Of a DNA stretch of 64,000 nt, positions 24,282-32,917 are shown in pieces. The stretch comes from AC-37 sp036389295 (GTDB lineage Bacteria > Actinomycetota > Thermoleophilia > Solirubrobacterales > Thermoleophilaceae), in contig DASVQB010000063.1 in the NCBI GenBank assembly GCA_036389295.1, forward strand, positions 40,924 through 104,923. The letters run 5' to 3'. Position numbers and translations under genes: made by a program. Under the pieces are notes generated by a model. The model was not told where the DNA came from, made no database searches, and saw nothing but the letters and a program-made list of their open reading frames with translations. The stretch's first letter is position 1. Each line of letters starts with the position of its first letter.

Positions 24282-25678
24282 ATCGTAGCGCGGCTGGGAT
24301 CCACCGCCTCACCCGCCTCCCTTTCCGGCGCACTGAACGGCGGGGGGCTCGGCTGCGGCGACTCGGGTACTTCCTTCGGCTCTCGTGGAAGCTTCGGAGC
24401 GGATGGCTGCCAGCCGCGCAGGTCCTGCACGAGGTCCCTGTAGAACCCTATCGTCTGCTCCCTCGTCTCACGGACGAACGACCTCTCGCCCTTGCCCCGC
24501 TTCGTGCCCATCGGACGGGACAGCGCGAGGCGGAACGACCGCGGAACGCGCTTCGGGTCGGCCGGCGACAGAAGCCGCTGGGGGTACTCCCGCGCCTCGC
24601 CGAGGAGCTGTGACGTCGTCTCCCTCGCGTTGGCGAAGCGCACGTCGACCCGAAGGTCGCCGGGCGCCGCCTTCAGCTGGCGCAGCATCCAGTTGACTCG
24701 CGTGAGCGGGCGGCCCTCGCGCGGGGCCTCCACCTCGACGCTCGTCGTCACGCGGCGCGTGCGAAGGTCGGCCTCGACCCCGATCGCGCCCACTGCGTCG
24801 GGCACCCTCAGCGCGGCCCCCATCGTGCCCTGCTCCGCGAGCGACCTCACGAGCGCGTCGAGCCGCGCCGCGCGGGTCTGCTTTCGGGGGTGGACCGATC
24901 GCACGTCGCGGCCGAGATCCTGGCCCAGGCCGAGGCACAGGTACTCCACGAACTGCTCCCATCGTTCAGCTACCTCGCGTGCCTCGGGATCGGCCGCGCG
25001 GAGCGTTCCGTTCGCGGCCGCGTTGCGGACGCCGACCCACCGGTCCCCCATGTCCTGGAAGCCGCTCGCCCCGGACGCCTCGTGGTCGAGGTAGGCGATC
25101 AGCTCACCGAGGATCCAGGCCTGGTCGGGATCGGCCACGCCGTGGTGGCGGTGCTGCACGATCGCCTCGGTGAGCACACGCCACCATGAGAGGTGGTACA
25201 GCGAGACTCGGCCGCCGACCTTTCGGCGATCGACGTCCACCGGGCTGTCCTTCGGCGAGGCCGTTATCTGATTCGAGATGGTCAGCACGGCGTCGAACCC
25301 GTGCTGGCGGGCCAGGTCGAGGTAGCGGGACACCTGCTCGCTCGTGAGCGGGACCGTCCCGGTCTTCACTTCGACGAGACAGCGCCAGCGCGTCCTCCCG
25401 CGCTCCACCACGACGGCCCCGTCCGGGATCGAGACCCTGCCGTCGGGGTCCTTCAGCTGCACCTCGGCGAAGGCCGAGATGCGTCCTCGCGGAGCCCCGA
25501 CCGCATCGAGAAGGCCCCTGCCGAACTCACCCACCGCGCCCATTACGGCGAGCAGCGACGAGGTCGCCCGCTTCTCCTGCTCGTCCTGCCCTCGTATGCC
25601 TGACGTGGGGATCAGGCGGGCCGGATGCCAACGGTCGGCGTCGGTCTCGGCGACAGCACTCCGGTTGCGCGGCGGCAC
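24278..25678 (-). CDS. PD-(D/E)XK-nuclease-like protein of unknown function
   Basis: The 466-residue soluble protein contains a nuclease-like core at about 70-145. An acidic residue in SIPDGAVVV is followed by WRCLVEVKTGTVPL (E-x-K), then SEQVSRYLDLARQHGFDAVL and the strand TISNQI. This is the order of a PD-(D/E)XK fold. The remaining ~300 residues are helical with mixed beta, ending in a Pro-rich acidic tail. I do not recognise the full-length family. Codon use is less GC-rich than in neighbours. It is transcribed away from tRNA-Arg(CCU), 84 nt from its 3' end, and is operonic with the toxin-antitoxin pair. This is a typical island or defence setting (inference). Confidence 0.75.
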   Translation of the reverse strand: MPPRNRSAVAETDADRWHPARLIPTSGIRGQDEQEKRATSSLLAVMGAVGEFGRGLLDAVGAPRGRISAFAEVQLKDPDGRVSIPDGAVVVERGRTRWRCLVEVKTGTVPLTSEQVSRYLDLARQHGFDAVLTISNQITASPKDSPVDVDRRKVGGRVSLYHLSWWRVLTEAIVQHRHHGVADPDQAWILGELIAYLDHEASGASGFQDMGDRWVGVRNAAANGTLRAADPEAREVAERWEQFVEYLCLGLGQDLGRDVRSVHPRKQTRAARLDALVRSLAEQGTMGAALRVPDAVGAIGVEADLRTRRVTTSVEVEAPREGRPLTRVNWMLRQLKAAPGDLRVDVRFANARETTSQLLGEAREYPQRLLSPADPKRVPRSFRLALSRPMGTKRGKGERSFVRETREQTIGFYRDLVQDLRGWQPSAPKLPREPKEVPESPQPSPPPFSAPEREAGEAVDPSRATM

Positions 25679-25762
25679 GTCCGGACGGACCTTACCCTGG
25701 CGCCTGAACGCTCGCTGCCCCGTGAGCGAGGACCGATCCGGCGCGGCCGGCCCGGGCTCCAG

Positions 25763-25836
<74 letters not shown>

Positions 25837-25880
25837 CTGCGCGGGTCAGGGTAGTCGGCGCCGGTAGCTTGCGGGGCAGG

Positions 25881-27380
25881 ATGCCCCGTCGCGTCGCGTC
25901 GCTCCTCGCACGGTCGTTCCGCCGCAGCCGGCGGTCGCTCGCCGTGGCGGGGGTCGTCGCGGTCACGCTCGGCGGCGGGGTCGCCGCGCTGGCCGCCTAC
26001 CGGGCCGATCGCGAGCTGTCGGTCGGCAAGGTGCGGCTCGGGGTCGACGTCGGGCACCGCGGCTCGCTCGACGTCTACGTCCCGGTGGTCGACTGGGGGG
26101 CTCGCTTTCCCGCGATCCGGTTCCCGGCGCGGCTCAGCGTGGACGTCCGCAGCGTCGACCGCAAGGCCGTCACGAAGGTCGCCGAGGGCGAGGAGGTGGA
26201 CGTGGGCCGCCTCCGGAAGGAGGCCGAGGACGCGCTCGCCTCGTACCTGCGCACGCTGATCGCGATCGTGCTCGTCGCCTCGCTCGGGCTGGGCGGGATG
26301 GCGGCGCTCGCGCTGCGCTCGCGCGAGGGGATGCGGCTCCGGTGGCTGCTCGCGGCCGCCGGCGGCACCGCCCTCGCCTGGACCGCGCTCCTGGTCGTCC
26401 TCCTGCCGCCGCGCGGCCGGATCGACGAGCCCGAGTACTACGCGCACGGCGCCGACATCCCGCGCGCGCTCGAGGCCGTCGAGGACGCGACCCGCTCGGC
26501 CGGCGTCCTGAACGAGGAGCTGAACTCCCAGCTCGTCGGCCTGGCGCGGCTCGTCGTCGCGCCGGCCGGGCGGCCCGAGCCGGGCGGCCTGCCGCGCCTC
26601 ACGCTGGCGTCCGACCTCCACAACAACGTGCTCGCCCTCCCCACACTGGAGCGCGCCGCCCGCGACCGCCCGCTCGTGTTCGCCGGCGACCTCACCGACC
26701 AGGGTCGCCCGCTGGAGGTGCGCCTCGTGCGGCGCGTCGTCGAGGCCGGCCGGCCGCTCCTGTTCGTGAGCGGCAACCACGACTCCGACACGCTCGTCCT
26801 CCGCCTCGCCCGCGAGGGAGCCATCGTCCTGACCGAGCGCGGCCGGCTCGAGCCGGACGGCGGCTACGGCCCGCTCGTGATCCGGTTCGCGGGGCTCAGG
26901 ATCGCCGGCTACTCGGACCCGTTCGAGCGCCGCGAGGCGCAGGACTACCGCCTGCCGGAGAACCCGCGCCCGACGCCGGAGCAGCAGCGCCGCTTCGCCG
27001 ACTGGCTGCGGCCGCTCGTCGGGAAGGTCGACGTGGTCGCGCTGCACGCGCCGACGCTCGCGGCCGCCGCGATCGCCGAGCTGCGCCGCAGCCCGCCGCC
27101 GTCCCCGCTCGTCCTGCTGGTCGGCCACACGCACGAGCAGAAGGTGGAGACGTCGCGCAACCTCGTCGTCCTGAACGGCGGCACGGCCGGCGCGGGCGGG
27201 ACCGGCAACCTCGCGGAGGGCCAGCGGATCGGCCTCGCCGTCCTCACCTACGAGCGGGAGCCGCGCTTCGAGCCGGTCGCCGCGGACCTCGTCGAGGTCG
27301 ACCCCGGCGACGGCTCGGCGCGAGCGGAGCGGCGGACGCTGGGCGCGATCCCCCGCGACGGCGGGGCGGGCGAGCCGTGA
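25881..27380 (+). CDS. membrane-anchored metallophosphoesterase
   Basis: The 499-residue protein has N-terminal membrane segments (about 20-38, 134-155 and 160-180) flanking an extracytoplasmic region. A C-terminal calcineurin-like phosphoesterase domain follows with LTLASDLHNNV, VFAGDLTDQG, LLFVSGNHDSDT, VVALHAP and LLVGHTHEQKV, giving all five metal-binding motifs. The first motif has D-L-H. ATG at 25881 lies 10 nt after a TAGCTT box. Substrate unknown. It is divergent from the tRNA gene. Confidence 0.88.
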   Translation: MPRRVASLLARSFRRSRRSLAVAGVVAVTLGGGVAALAAYRADRELSVGKVRLGVDVGHRGSLDVYVPVVDWGARFPAIRFPARLSVDVRSVDRKAVTKVAEGEEVDVGRLRKEAEDALASYLRTLIAIVLVASLGLGGMAALALRSREGMRLRWLLAAAGGTALAWTALLVVLLPPRGRIDEPEYYAHGADIPRALEAVEDATRSAGVLNEELNSQLVGLARLVVAPAGRPEPGGLPRLTLASDLHNNVLALPTLERAARDRPLVFAGDLTDQGRPLEVRLVRRVVEAGRPLLFVSGNHDSDTLVLRLAREGAIVLTERGRLEPDGGYGPLVIRFAGLRIAGYSDPFERREAQDYRLPENPRPTPEQQRRFADWLRPLVGKVDVVALHAPTLAAAAIAELRRSPPPSPLVLLVGHTHEQKVETSRNLVVLNGGTAGAGGTGNLAEGQRIGLAVLTYEREPRFEPVAADLVEVDPGDGSARAERRTLGAIPRDGGAGEP

Positions 27381-27390
27381 CCGGCCGCGG

Positions 27391-28011
27391 TCACTCCTCG
27401 TCCTCGTCCGCGTACAGCGACTCGGCGGCGACCTCGCGGCCGTCCGAGGCCCACAGCACCACCTCGACGTAGTCGCCCGTGTAGTTGTCGAGCGAGACCA
27501 GCGTGAAGCGGTCCTCGACCAGCGCGCACTGGTCGGTGGTGGTCGGGCCGAGCTCGGAGGTCACGACGATCCCGCGCTGCTCGAGCGCCACCCCCCACAC
27601 CAGCGCGATCTCCCCGCGCCGCCCCTGCGGCCCGCGCCAGCCGGCGATCTCCCAGTCGCTCAGGTCGAGCTTCCAGTCGGGGTTGGCCTCGGCCGTCTCG
27701 TCGGTGAAGTCGGCGACGACCTCGAAGTCGCCCGCCTCGGCGCCCTCGTGGGCGCGCGTGTAGGAGACGTAGCCGAACACCTCGAAGCCGGTGGTCGTGA
27801 CGGTCGTGGCCGGGACGTAGGTGCGGCCGGCGTAGGTCCGCTCGGGGAACCAGGTCACCGCGCCGGGGTCGCCCAGCTCGTCGTCGGCGTCGATCGCGCG
27901 CGCGGCGTCGAGGAAGCGCTCGGCGAGCGCGTCGGCCCAGCGGCCGTAGGGCAGCCCCTCCTGGGCGGGCTCGGCGACGAACCGCGGGATCGGTCGCTCG
28001 TCGGGCGGCAC
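27391..28011 (-). CDS. hypothetical protein
   Basis: The 206-residue acidic, soluble protein has Trp-rich and beta-rich segments (PERTYAGRTYVPATTVTTTG, NPDWKLDLSDWEIAGWRG) and the acidic end DEDEE. No signal peptide or membrane helix is visible and I recognise no family. The GTG start is 7 nt downstream of TAGCGT, which overlaps the galT stop, so it is likely transcribed on its own leaderless mRNA as well as with galT. Confidence 0.7.
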   Translation of the reverse strand: MPPDERPIPRFVAEPAQEGLPYGRWADALAERFLDAARAIDADDELGDPGAVTWFPERTYAGRTYVPATTVTTTGFEVFGYVSYTRAHEGAEAGDFEVVADFTDETAEANPDWKLDLSDWEIAGWRGPQGRRGEIALVWGVALEQRGIVVTSELGPTTTDQCALVEDRFTLVSLDNYTGDYVEVVLWASDGREVAAESLYADEDEE

Positions 28012-28018
28012 GGGACGG

Positions 28019-28024
28019 ACGCTA
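28019..28024 (-). promoter_or_regulatory. -10 box (TAGCGT) overlapping the galT stop codon
   Basis: On the minus strand TAGCGT begins at the galT TAG and lies 7 nt before the GTG at 28011. Confidence 0.4.
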
Positions 28025-29047
28025 CCGGCCCGCCTCGCGCAGCCGCTCGGCGGCGTGCTCGGGCGCGACGACGTTGAGGTTCACCCCGGTGCCCATCTCG
28101 AGGCCGGCGAGCCGCGTGAGCCGCGGCACGAGGTCGATCCGCCAGCAGAACCGCTCGGCGCCGCTCGGGGCGGTTCGCACCCAGAGGTTGTACGGCGGGA
28201 CGGCGCCCAGCACCGACTCCAGCCGGCCGAGCACGTCGTGGAGGAGCGCGGCGCCGAGCGGCCCGTCGTCCTCGAAGCGGCGGCGCGGCCGGCGGGGGAC
28301 GATCTGGACCTGGTACGGGCTGCGCGAGGCGAACGGGCACAGCGCGACGGCCTCGCGGTCGACGGCGACGATCCGCTCGCCGCGGCGCACCTCGTCCTGG
28401 ACCAGGTCCTCGAGCAGGTTGCGCCCGTCGGTCCGCTGCGCGTAGGCGGTGAACCGCTCGCGCTCCCGCGCCACCGCGGAGGGGACGAACGGCAGCGCGT
28501 AGAGCTGCGCGTGGGTGTGCGGCAGCGAGGCGCCCGCGGCGGCGCCCTCGTTCACGATCGCGTGCAGGCACGGCGCGCCCGCGTGCGTGCGCATCCGCTC
28601 GCGCCAGACCTCCATGGCCACCTGGACCTGGTCGGGGTCGAGCTCGCGGAGCGAGGAGACGGGCTGCGGCGCGTTCACGATCACCTCGTGCGCGCCGGCG
28701 GCCGGCTGCGAGCCGAAGAAGCGGGGCTCGCCGCGGCCGGCGGCGACCGGGTCCGGGGGCGTCGCGGCCGGCGAGCCGTCACCGGGCGCGGCCGGCGGCG
28801 CGAGGGCCGGGTAGAGGTTCGGCACGACGCGGACCCGCCAGCCGGGCGTGTTCGGCTCCCCGCCCCCCGGGCGCAGGGCGAACAGCTCCGGCGGCGTGCG
28901 GTCCTCGTGGCCCTCGGCGAACGGGTCGGTCTCGGGGTCGACCGGCGGCCGCGGCTCGACGGACGGCTCCCCGCCGGGCCGGCCGGAGCGCTCCGCCGCC
29001 ACGATCGAGCGGAGCCCGGTGAGCGCGTCCGTGCGGAGCTCAGGCAA
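28022..29047 (-). CDS. galT: galactose-1-phosphate uridylyltransferase-like protein
   Basis: GalT exchanges UMP between UDP-glucose and galactose-1-phosphate in the Leloir pathway. The 341-residue protein has the order of GalT features: an N-terminal FAEGHEDRTPPE segment, VRVVPNLYPAL, HEVIVNAPQPV, and the catalytic motif GASLPHTHAQLYALP (His-x-His-x-Gln). CPFASRSPYQVQIVPRRP and an FCWRIDLVPRL end follow. The paired Cys of the usual CPFCxGxE zinc site are replaced by D and A. The start is TTG, overlapping the upstream acetyltransferase stop by 8 nt. The substrate could be another sugar phosphate. Confidence 0.82.
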   Translation of the reverse strand: MPELRTDALTGLRSIVAAERSGRPGGEPSVEPRPPVDPETDPFAEGHEDRTPPELFALRPGGGEPNTPGWRVRVVPNLYPALAPPAAPGDGSPAATPPDPVAAGRGEPRFFGSQPAAGAHEVIVNAPQPVSSLRELDPDQVQVAMEVWRERMRTHAGAPCLHAIVNEGAAAGASLPHTHAQLYALPFVPSAVARERERFTAYAQRTDGRNLLEDLVQDEVRRGERIVAVDREAVALCPFASRSPYQVQIVPRRPRRRFEDDGPLGAALLHDVLGRLESVLGAVPPYNLWVRTAPSGAERFCWRIDLVPRLTRLAGLEMGTGVNLNVVAPEHAAERLREAGR

Positions 29048-29465
29048 GCGCGCGCTCCATCGTCACGTGGTCGATGCCCTCCTCGACGAACGGGTCGCCG
29101 CGCTGCACGTAGCCGCCGCGCTCGTAGAGGCCGCGCGCCGCCGTCTGGGCGTGCAGGGCGACCCGCGCCGCGCCGGCGTCGCGCGCCTCGCGCTCGGCCG
29201 CGGCCAGGATCGCCGCTCCCACGCCGCTCCTGCGCCGCTCGGGCTCGACCGCCATCCGTCCGAGCCGCGCGACCCCGTCCTCGACCAGCAGCCGGCACGT
29301 CCCCACCACGCGACCGCCCTCGAGCGCCACCACGTGGAGGGCGTCGCGGTCGCGGCCGTCGCGCTCGGCGTCGAGGTCGACGCCCTGCTCGCCGCAGAAC
29401 ACGCGCTCGCGGAGCGACAGCGCCTGCTCGACCTCGTTCGCCCCGCGTGCGAGCCGGACCTCCAT
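29040..29465 (-). CDS. GNAT-family N-acetyltransferase
   Basis: The 141-residue protein begins MEVRLARGANEVEQALSLRE and has FCGEQGVDLD, a pattern seen in GNAT proteins of the ElaA/YjcF type. The acetyl-CoA-binding motif A follows (LGRMAVEPERRRSGVGAAIL), then LHAQTAARGLYERGGYV. It transfers an acetyl group to an unknown amine. ATG at 29465 is favoured; a GTG at 29477 is in frame. It overlaps galT and lies 13 nt after the thioredoxin-like gene. Confidence 0.88.
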   Translation of the reverse strand: MEVRLARGANEVEQALSLRERVFCGEQGVDLDAERDGRDRDALHVVALEGGRVVGTCRLLVEDGVARLGRMAVEPERRRSGVGAAILAAAEREARDAGAARVALHAQTAARGLYERGGYVQRGDPFVEEGIDHVTMERALA

Positions 29466-29478
29466 GCGGCGGCGCACG

Positions 29479-30036
29479 CTACCGCGCGTAGCGCTCGACG
29501 TCCTGCCGCAGCCGGGCCTCGGTCGCGTACCCGCCCTGGTGCACGAACGTCAGCCGGCCGGAGGCGTCGTAGAAGGCGGTGGTGGGGAAGGCGAGGTGGC
29601 CCTTGAAGACGGCGGCCACCCGCTGGTCGGGGTCCTCGTAGGAGGGGTAGCTGACGGGGAAGCGCCGCATGAAGTCGCGCGCGTCGCCCGGGTTGTCGTC
29701 CGAGTCGACGCCGAGGAACGCCACCTCGCGGCCCAGCTCGGCCGAGAGCCGCTGGAAGAACGGGAGCTCGGCGCGGCAGGGCGGGCACCAGGAGGCCCAC
29801 TTGTTGACCACGACGGGGTGGCCGCGGAGGGCGCCGAGCCGGGCCCGGAACGCACCGGCGCCGCCGCCGAGCAGGCGGTTCGCCTGGCGGTGCAGCGCGG
29901 CGAGCGGCGGCGGGGCGCCGGCGAGGCTGCGCTCGACCGCGGCCGCGTCAGGGGCCCTGCTCCGCGGCTCGTCCGACGAGCCGCACCCGGCCGCCGCAAC
30001 CCCGGCGGCGAGCGCGATCGCGACCACTCGCCTCAT
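29479..30036 (-). CDS. TlpA/ResA-like thioredoxin lipoprotein
   Basis: The 185-residue protein starts with a lipoprotein signal (VVAIALAAGVAAAGCGSS, lipobox Cys near residue 17). It carries a thioredoxin domain with NKWASWCPPCRAELPFF (redox CPPC near 85), FLGVDSDDNPGDARDF, and the cis-Pro segment LAFPTTAFYDASG. Membrane-anchored proteins of this type keep apocytochrome c or other exported thiols reduced. This fits the heme-export genes elsewhere in the window, though they are not linked. Confidence 0.9.
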   Translation of the reverse strand: MRRVVAIALAAGVAAAGCGSSDEPRSRAPDAAAVERSLAGAPPPLAALHRQANRLLGGGAGAFRARLGALRGHPVVVNKWASWCPPCRAELPFFQRLSAELGREVAFLGVDSDDNPGDARDFMRRFPVSYPSYEDPDQRVAAVFKGHLAFPTTAFYDASGRLTFVHQGGYATEARLRQDVERYAR

Positions 30037-30070
30037 GCGAGGAGGTTGGCACAGGCGGGGCGGAGAGCGG

Positions 30071-30099
30071 TTGGCCCGTCCGCGGTCGTGCGTTAGTAT
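30071..30099 (+). promoter_or_regulatory. sigma-70-like promoter of the helicase gene
   Basis: TTGGCC (30071-30076), a 17-nt spacer and TAGTAT (30094-30099) form a clear -35/-10 pair. The start codon is ~150 nt downstream. The intervening leader contains a GC hairpin built from GCCGCCG and CGGCGGC. Confidence 0.6.
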
Positions 30100-30258
30100 T
30101 TGCGGTGGACCTCGCCTCCCGAATGGGGGACGGGCGCCGCCGCCGAGAGGACTCACTCGAGACGGCGGCTTGGGGACGTCATCCGTCGCTGCTGCGCGGC
30201 CCGCTCGCATCGCAGTACCGCTGCCGTCCCAAATCATCCTCTTACCAGAGAGCCTTCA

Positions 30259-32847
30259 TTGGCCGACAGCACGTCCCTGACCGCAGCCTCGCCGGTGTCC
30301 GAGGAAGACCTCGCACGGGCGGAGGGCTTCGCGCGCGAGTCGTTCGTGCACGAGGGCGACGACCCGGCGGTCGTGCTGGCCGAGGGCACGCCGCGCCGGC
30401 GGGCCCTCGACGCCGCCCTCGCCGAGGAGGCCGCGGGCGCCGACCGGCCGTCGGTCGCCTGGCAGCGCGAGTACGCGCTCATGCTCGGGCTCGAGCGGCT
30501 GCTCGCCCAGGAGGAGCCGCACCTGGTCGACGGGACGCTGCTCTCGGCCCACCAGGTCGACGCGCTCTCCGGCACGCTGATCGCGCTCATGACCGAGGCG
30601 CAGGGCGCCGCCCGCAACGGCGGGAACGGCGCCGGCAACGGCGCCGGTCCGCCCGAGCGCGTGGCGGAGCTGCCGAGCCCGGGGGCCGACCTCGACGGCG
30701 AGGACGAGCCGCTCGACGACGACCTCCAGGACGACGAGGACGAGCCGCTCGACTGGGACGCCGAGGCCGAGTCGGAGGCCGAGAGCGACGACGGCGAGGA
30801 GCCGCCGCCAGAGGACCCCGGCGCCGCGCGGCGGTTCTGGTTCGAGCACGCGACCGGTGCCGGCAAGACGGTCGCCGCGCTCGGGTTCGTGGAGGCGACG
30901 CGCACCGGCGGCGTCCTGATCCTCACCCACCGGCGCAACCTCGTCGACCAGTTCATGGGCGAGCTGCGCGACCGCGGGTACCGCAAGCGGATCAGCGCGC
31001 CGCTGCTCGACGGGCAGGGCGAGGACCGCGCCGAGGGGCCGGTCACGGTCGAGACCTACCAGTGGTTCGTCCGCAACGCCGGCCGGATCTCGGAGGCGTA
31101 CTCGATCGTCATCTGCGACGAGGCCCACACCGCGCTCGGCGAGAAGACCAGCGCGTCGATCCGCCGCTGGCAGGGACCGATCTTCATCGGGATGACCGCC
31201 ACGGGCGCGCTGATCGCCCGCCACGTCACCGACCTCTTCCCCACCCAGACCTCGCGCTTCGACCTCGCCCAGGCCGCGCGCCGCGGCGTGATCGCGCCGC
31301 TGCGCTGCGTCCGGATCCCGCCCGGCGTCGGCGTGCGGACGATCGCGAAGGTGCCGCTCCGGCGCGGCGAGGTCGACCAGGACTTCGACCAGGAGGAGCT
31401 GGCCGAGCTCCTCGACCAGGGGCCGTTCAACGCGGCCGTCGCCGACCTCTACCGGGTGCGGTTCAAGGACGTGCCGGGCGTAGTCTACGCGGCCGGCGTG
31501 CGGCACGCGCACAACGTTGCCAAGGCGTTCCAGGAGGCCGGGCTCAAGGCGAAGGCGGTCTCGGGCGAGACGCCGAAGCGCGAGCTGACCCGCGTGCTCG
31601 CGGCCTACGAGCGCGGCGAGATCGACGTGCTGGTGAACGCGCAGCTCCTCGCAGAGGGCTGGAACTCGCCGCGCGCGACCGTGTGCATGCACCTGGCGCC
31701 GACCGCCTCGCGGCGCGTGTACCAGCAGCGGGTCGGCCGCGTGACGCGGCGCAACCCTGGCAAGGAGGCGGGCATCGTCGTCGACTTCGTCCACCCCGCG
31801 ACCACGCACGACGACCCGGTCGTCACGCTGCACTCGCTCCTCGACCGCGACGTCTACCGCGGCGGGGCGATCGTCGTCGGGCCGGTCCGGCGCGGCCGCG
31901 GGCGGCGGCTGCGGGTGGAGCGGCGGGTGCTGCCGGTCACCCCGGACCCCGACCGCCGCGCGGCCGTCTTCGAGCGCGAGCTGTGGCGGATCGCCGTCGA
32001 GCACCTGTCGTGGAGCGAGCAGCACGTGTGGGCGGCGCTCGCCGGCGCCCGCGTCGCGTCGAACAACTGGCGCCGCGCGAAGGCGATGCTGCACTTCGAC
32101 CAGAGCGGCGAGCTCCGCCGCCGGTTCCTGATCACCTGCCTCCAGCGCAACCGGAACTCGCAGCTGCGGATCCGCGCGCTCCAGGAGATCGCGGCCGCCC
32201 GCGACGCCGAGGCGTTCGACGAGGCCGTCGACATCGTGGGCGGCTGGTCGCGCGACGAGCGGCGCGAGGGCGTGAAGGTGCTGCTCCAGGCGCTGGCGGA
32301 GCGCTCGATCGGGCGCCGCGACCAGGCCACCGCCTGGCTGTGGCGGCTCGCCGAGTACTCGCGCGAGGTGCACGAGGAGTACGCGGTTCAGCGCTGGCCG
32401 GAGACGAAGCGGCTTCTGGGCCTGCTCGTCAACTCGTCCGGCGGAGCGCACGCGCGCAACGCGCGGCGGCTCGTGCAGGCCTCGCGCAAGCAGGACCGGC
32501 GGCTGAGCGCGGCCCTACTGGCGGCGGCGCTGGCGCACACCCCCGAGGCGGAGGAGGTGCTCCGGGGCGCGCGGACGCGGATGGCGCGCAAGCCGTCCGC
32601 GCTGGCCCGCGAGCTGCTGCGGAACTTCCCGAAGGGACGGAGGCGGCGCGGCGGGCGGAGGCGCCGGCGCGGCGGCGGGGACGAGGGCTCCGGGGGTCGG
32701 GCCGGCGGCGAGGCCGCCGCGGTCGGCTCGGACGCCGAGGACTCCCCTGACGCGGAGAACGGCGGCAACGAGGAGGAGCCGGGCCCGGACGAGGGCGACG
32801 GCTCGGACGACGAGGACGACGCCGCCGACGAGCAGGCCGCGGCCTGA
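30259..32847 (+). CDS. large SF2 DEAD/DEAH-box helicase with acidic insert and RG/acidic tail
   Basis: About 862 residues from the TTG at 30259, which follows AGAGAG. A helical N-domain and a very acidic stretch (about 140-190) precede the helicase core: Walker A HATGAGKT (near 200), LILTHRRNLVDQF, DEAH (near 289), GMTAT, then RecA2 with VYAAGVRHAHNVAKAF, LAEGWNSPRAT and QRVGRVTRR (near 490). A long helical-repeat-like C-domain follows, then a basic RRRGGRRRRR patch and an acidic tail ending EQAAA. The layout suggests a nucleic-acid-remodelling enzyme, perhaps for RNA, but the function is not known to me. Its transcript would end at the second copy of the dispersed hairpin. Confidence 0.85.
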   Translation: MADSTSLTAASPVSEEDLARAEGFARESFVHEGDDPAVVLAEGTPRRRALDAALAEEAAGADRPSVAWQREYALMLGLERLLAQEEPHLVDGTLLSAHQVDALSGTLIALMTEAQGAARNGGNGAGNGAGPPERVAELPSPGADLDGEDEPLDDDLQDDEDEPLDWDAEAESEAESDDGEEPPPEDPGAARRFWFEHATGAGKTVAALGFVEATRTGGVLILTHRRNLVDQFMGELRDRGYRKRISAPLLDGQGEDRAEGPVTVETYQWFVRNAGRISEAYSIVICDEAHTALGEKTSASIRRWQGPIFIGMTATGALIARHVTDLFPTQTSRFDLAQAARRGVIAPLRCVRIPPGVGVRTIAKVPLRRGEVDQDFDQEELAELLDQGPFNAAVADLYRVRFKDVPGVVYAAGVRHAHNVAKAFQEAGLKAKAVSGETPKRELTRVLAAYERGEIDVLVNAQLLAEGWNSPRATVCMHLAPTASRRVYQQRVGRVTRRNPGKEAGIVVDFVHPATTHDDPVVTLHSLLDRDVYRGGAIVVGPVRRGRGRRLRVERRVLPVTPDPDRRAAVFERELWRIAVEHLSWSEQHVWAALAGARVASNNWRRAKAMLHFDQSGELRRRFLITCLQRNRNSQLRIRALQEIAAARDAEAFDEAVDIVGGWSRDERREGVKVLLQALAERSIGRRDQATAWLWRLAEYSREVHEEYAVQRWPETKRLLGLLVNSSGGAHARNARRLVQASRKQDRRLSAALLAAALAHTPEAEEVLRGARTRMARKPSALARELLRNFPKGRRRRGGRRRRRGGGDEGSGGRAGGEAAAVGSDAEDSPDAENGGNEEEPGPDEGDGSDDEDDAADEQAAA

Positions 32848-32872
32848 CCCGCACGCTCCGCCCCGCTCGCAT

Positions 32873-32917
32873 CGCTCGCTGAAGGATTTCCTGCCCTATG
32901 GGTCATAGAATCCTTCA
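32873..32917. repeat. dispersed palindromic element, copy 2
   Basis: The hairpin TGAAGGATT ... AATCCTTCA (9-bp perfect outer stem) contains an inner CCC-TAT-GGG and the flank CGCTCGCT, matching copy 1 at 2788-2832. It lies between the convergent helicase and birA genes and overlaps the birA stop codon. Confidence 0.8.
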
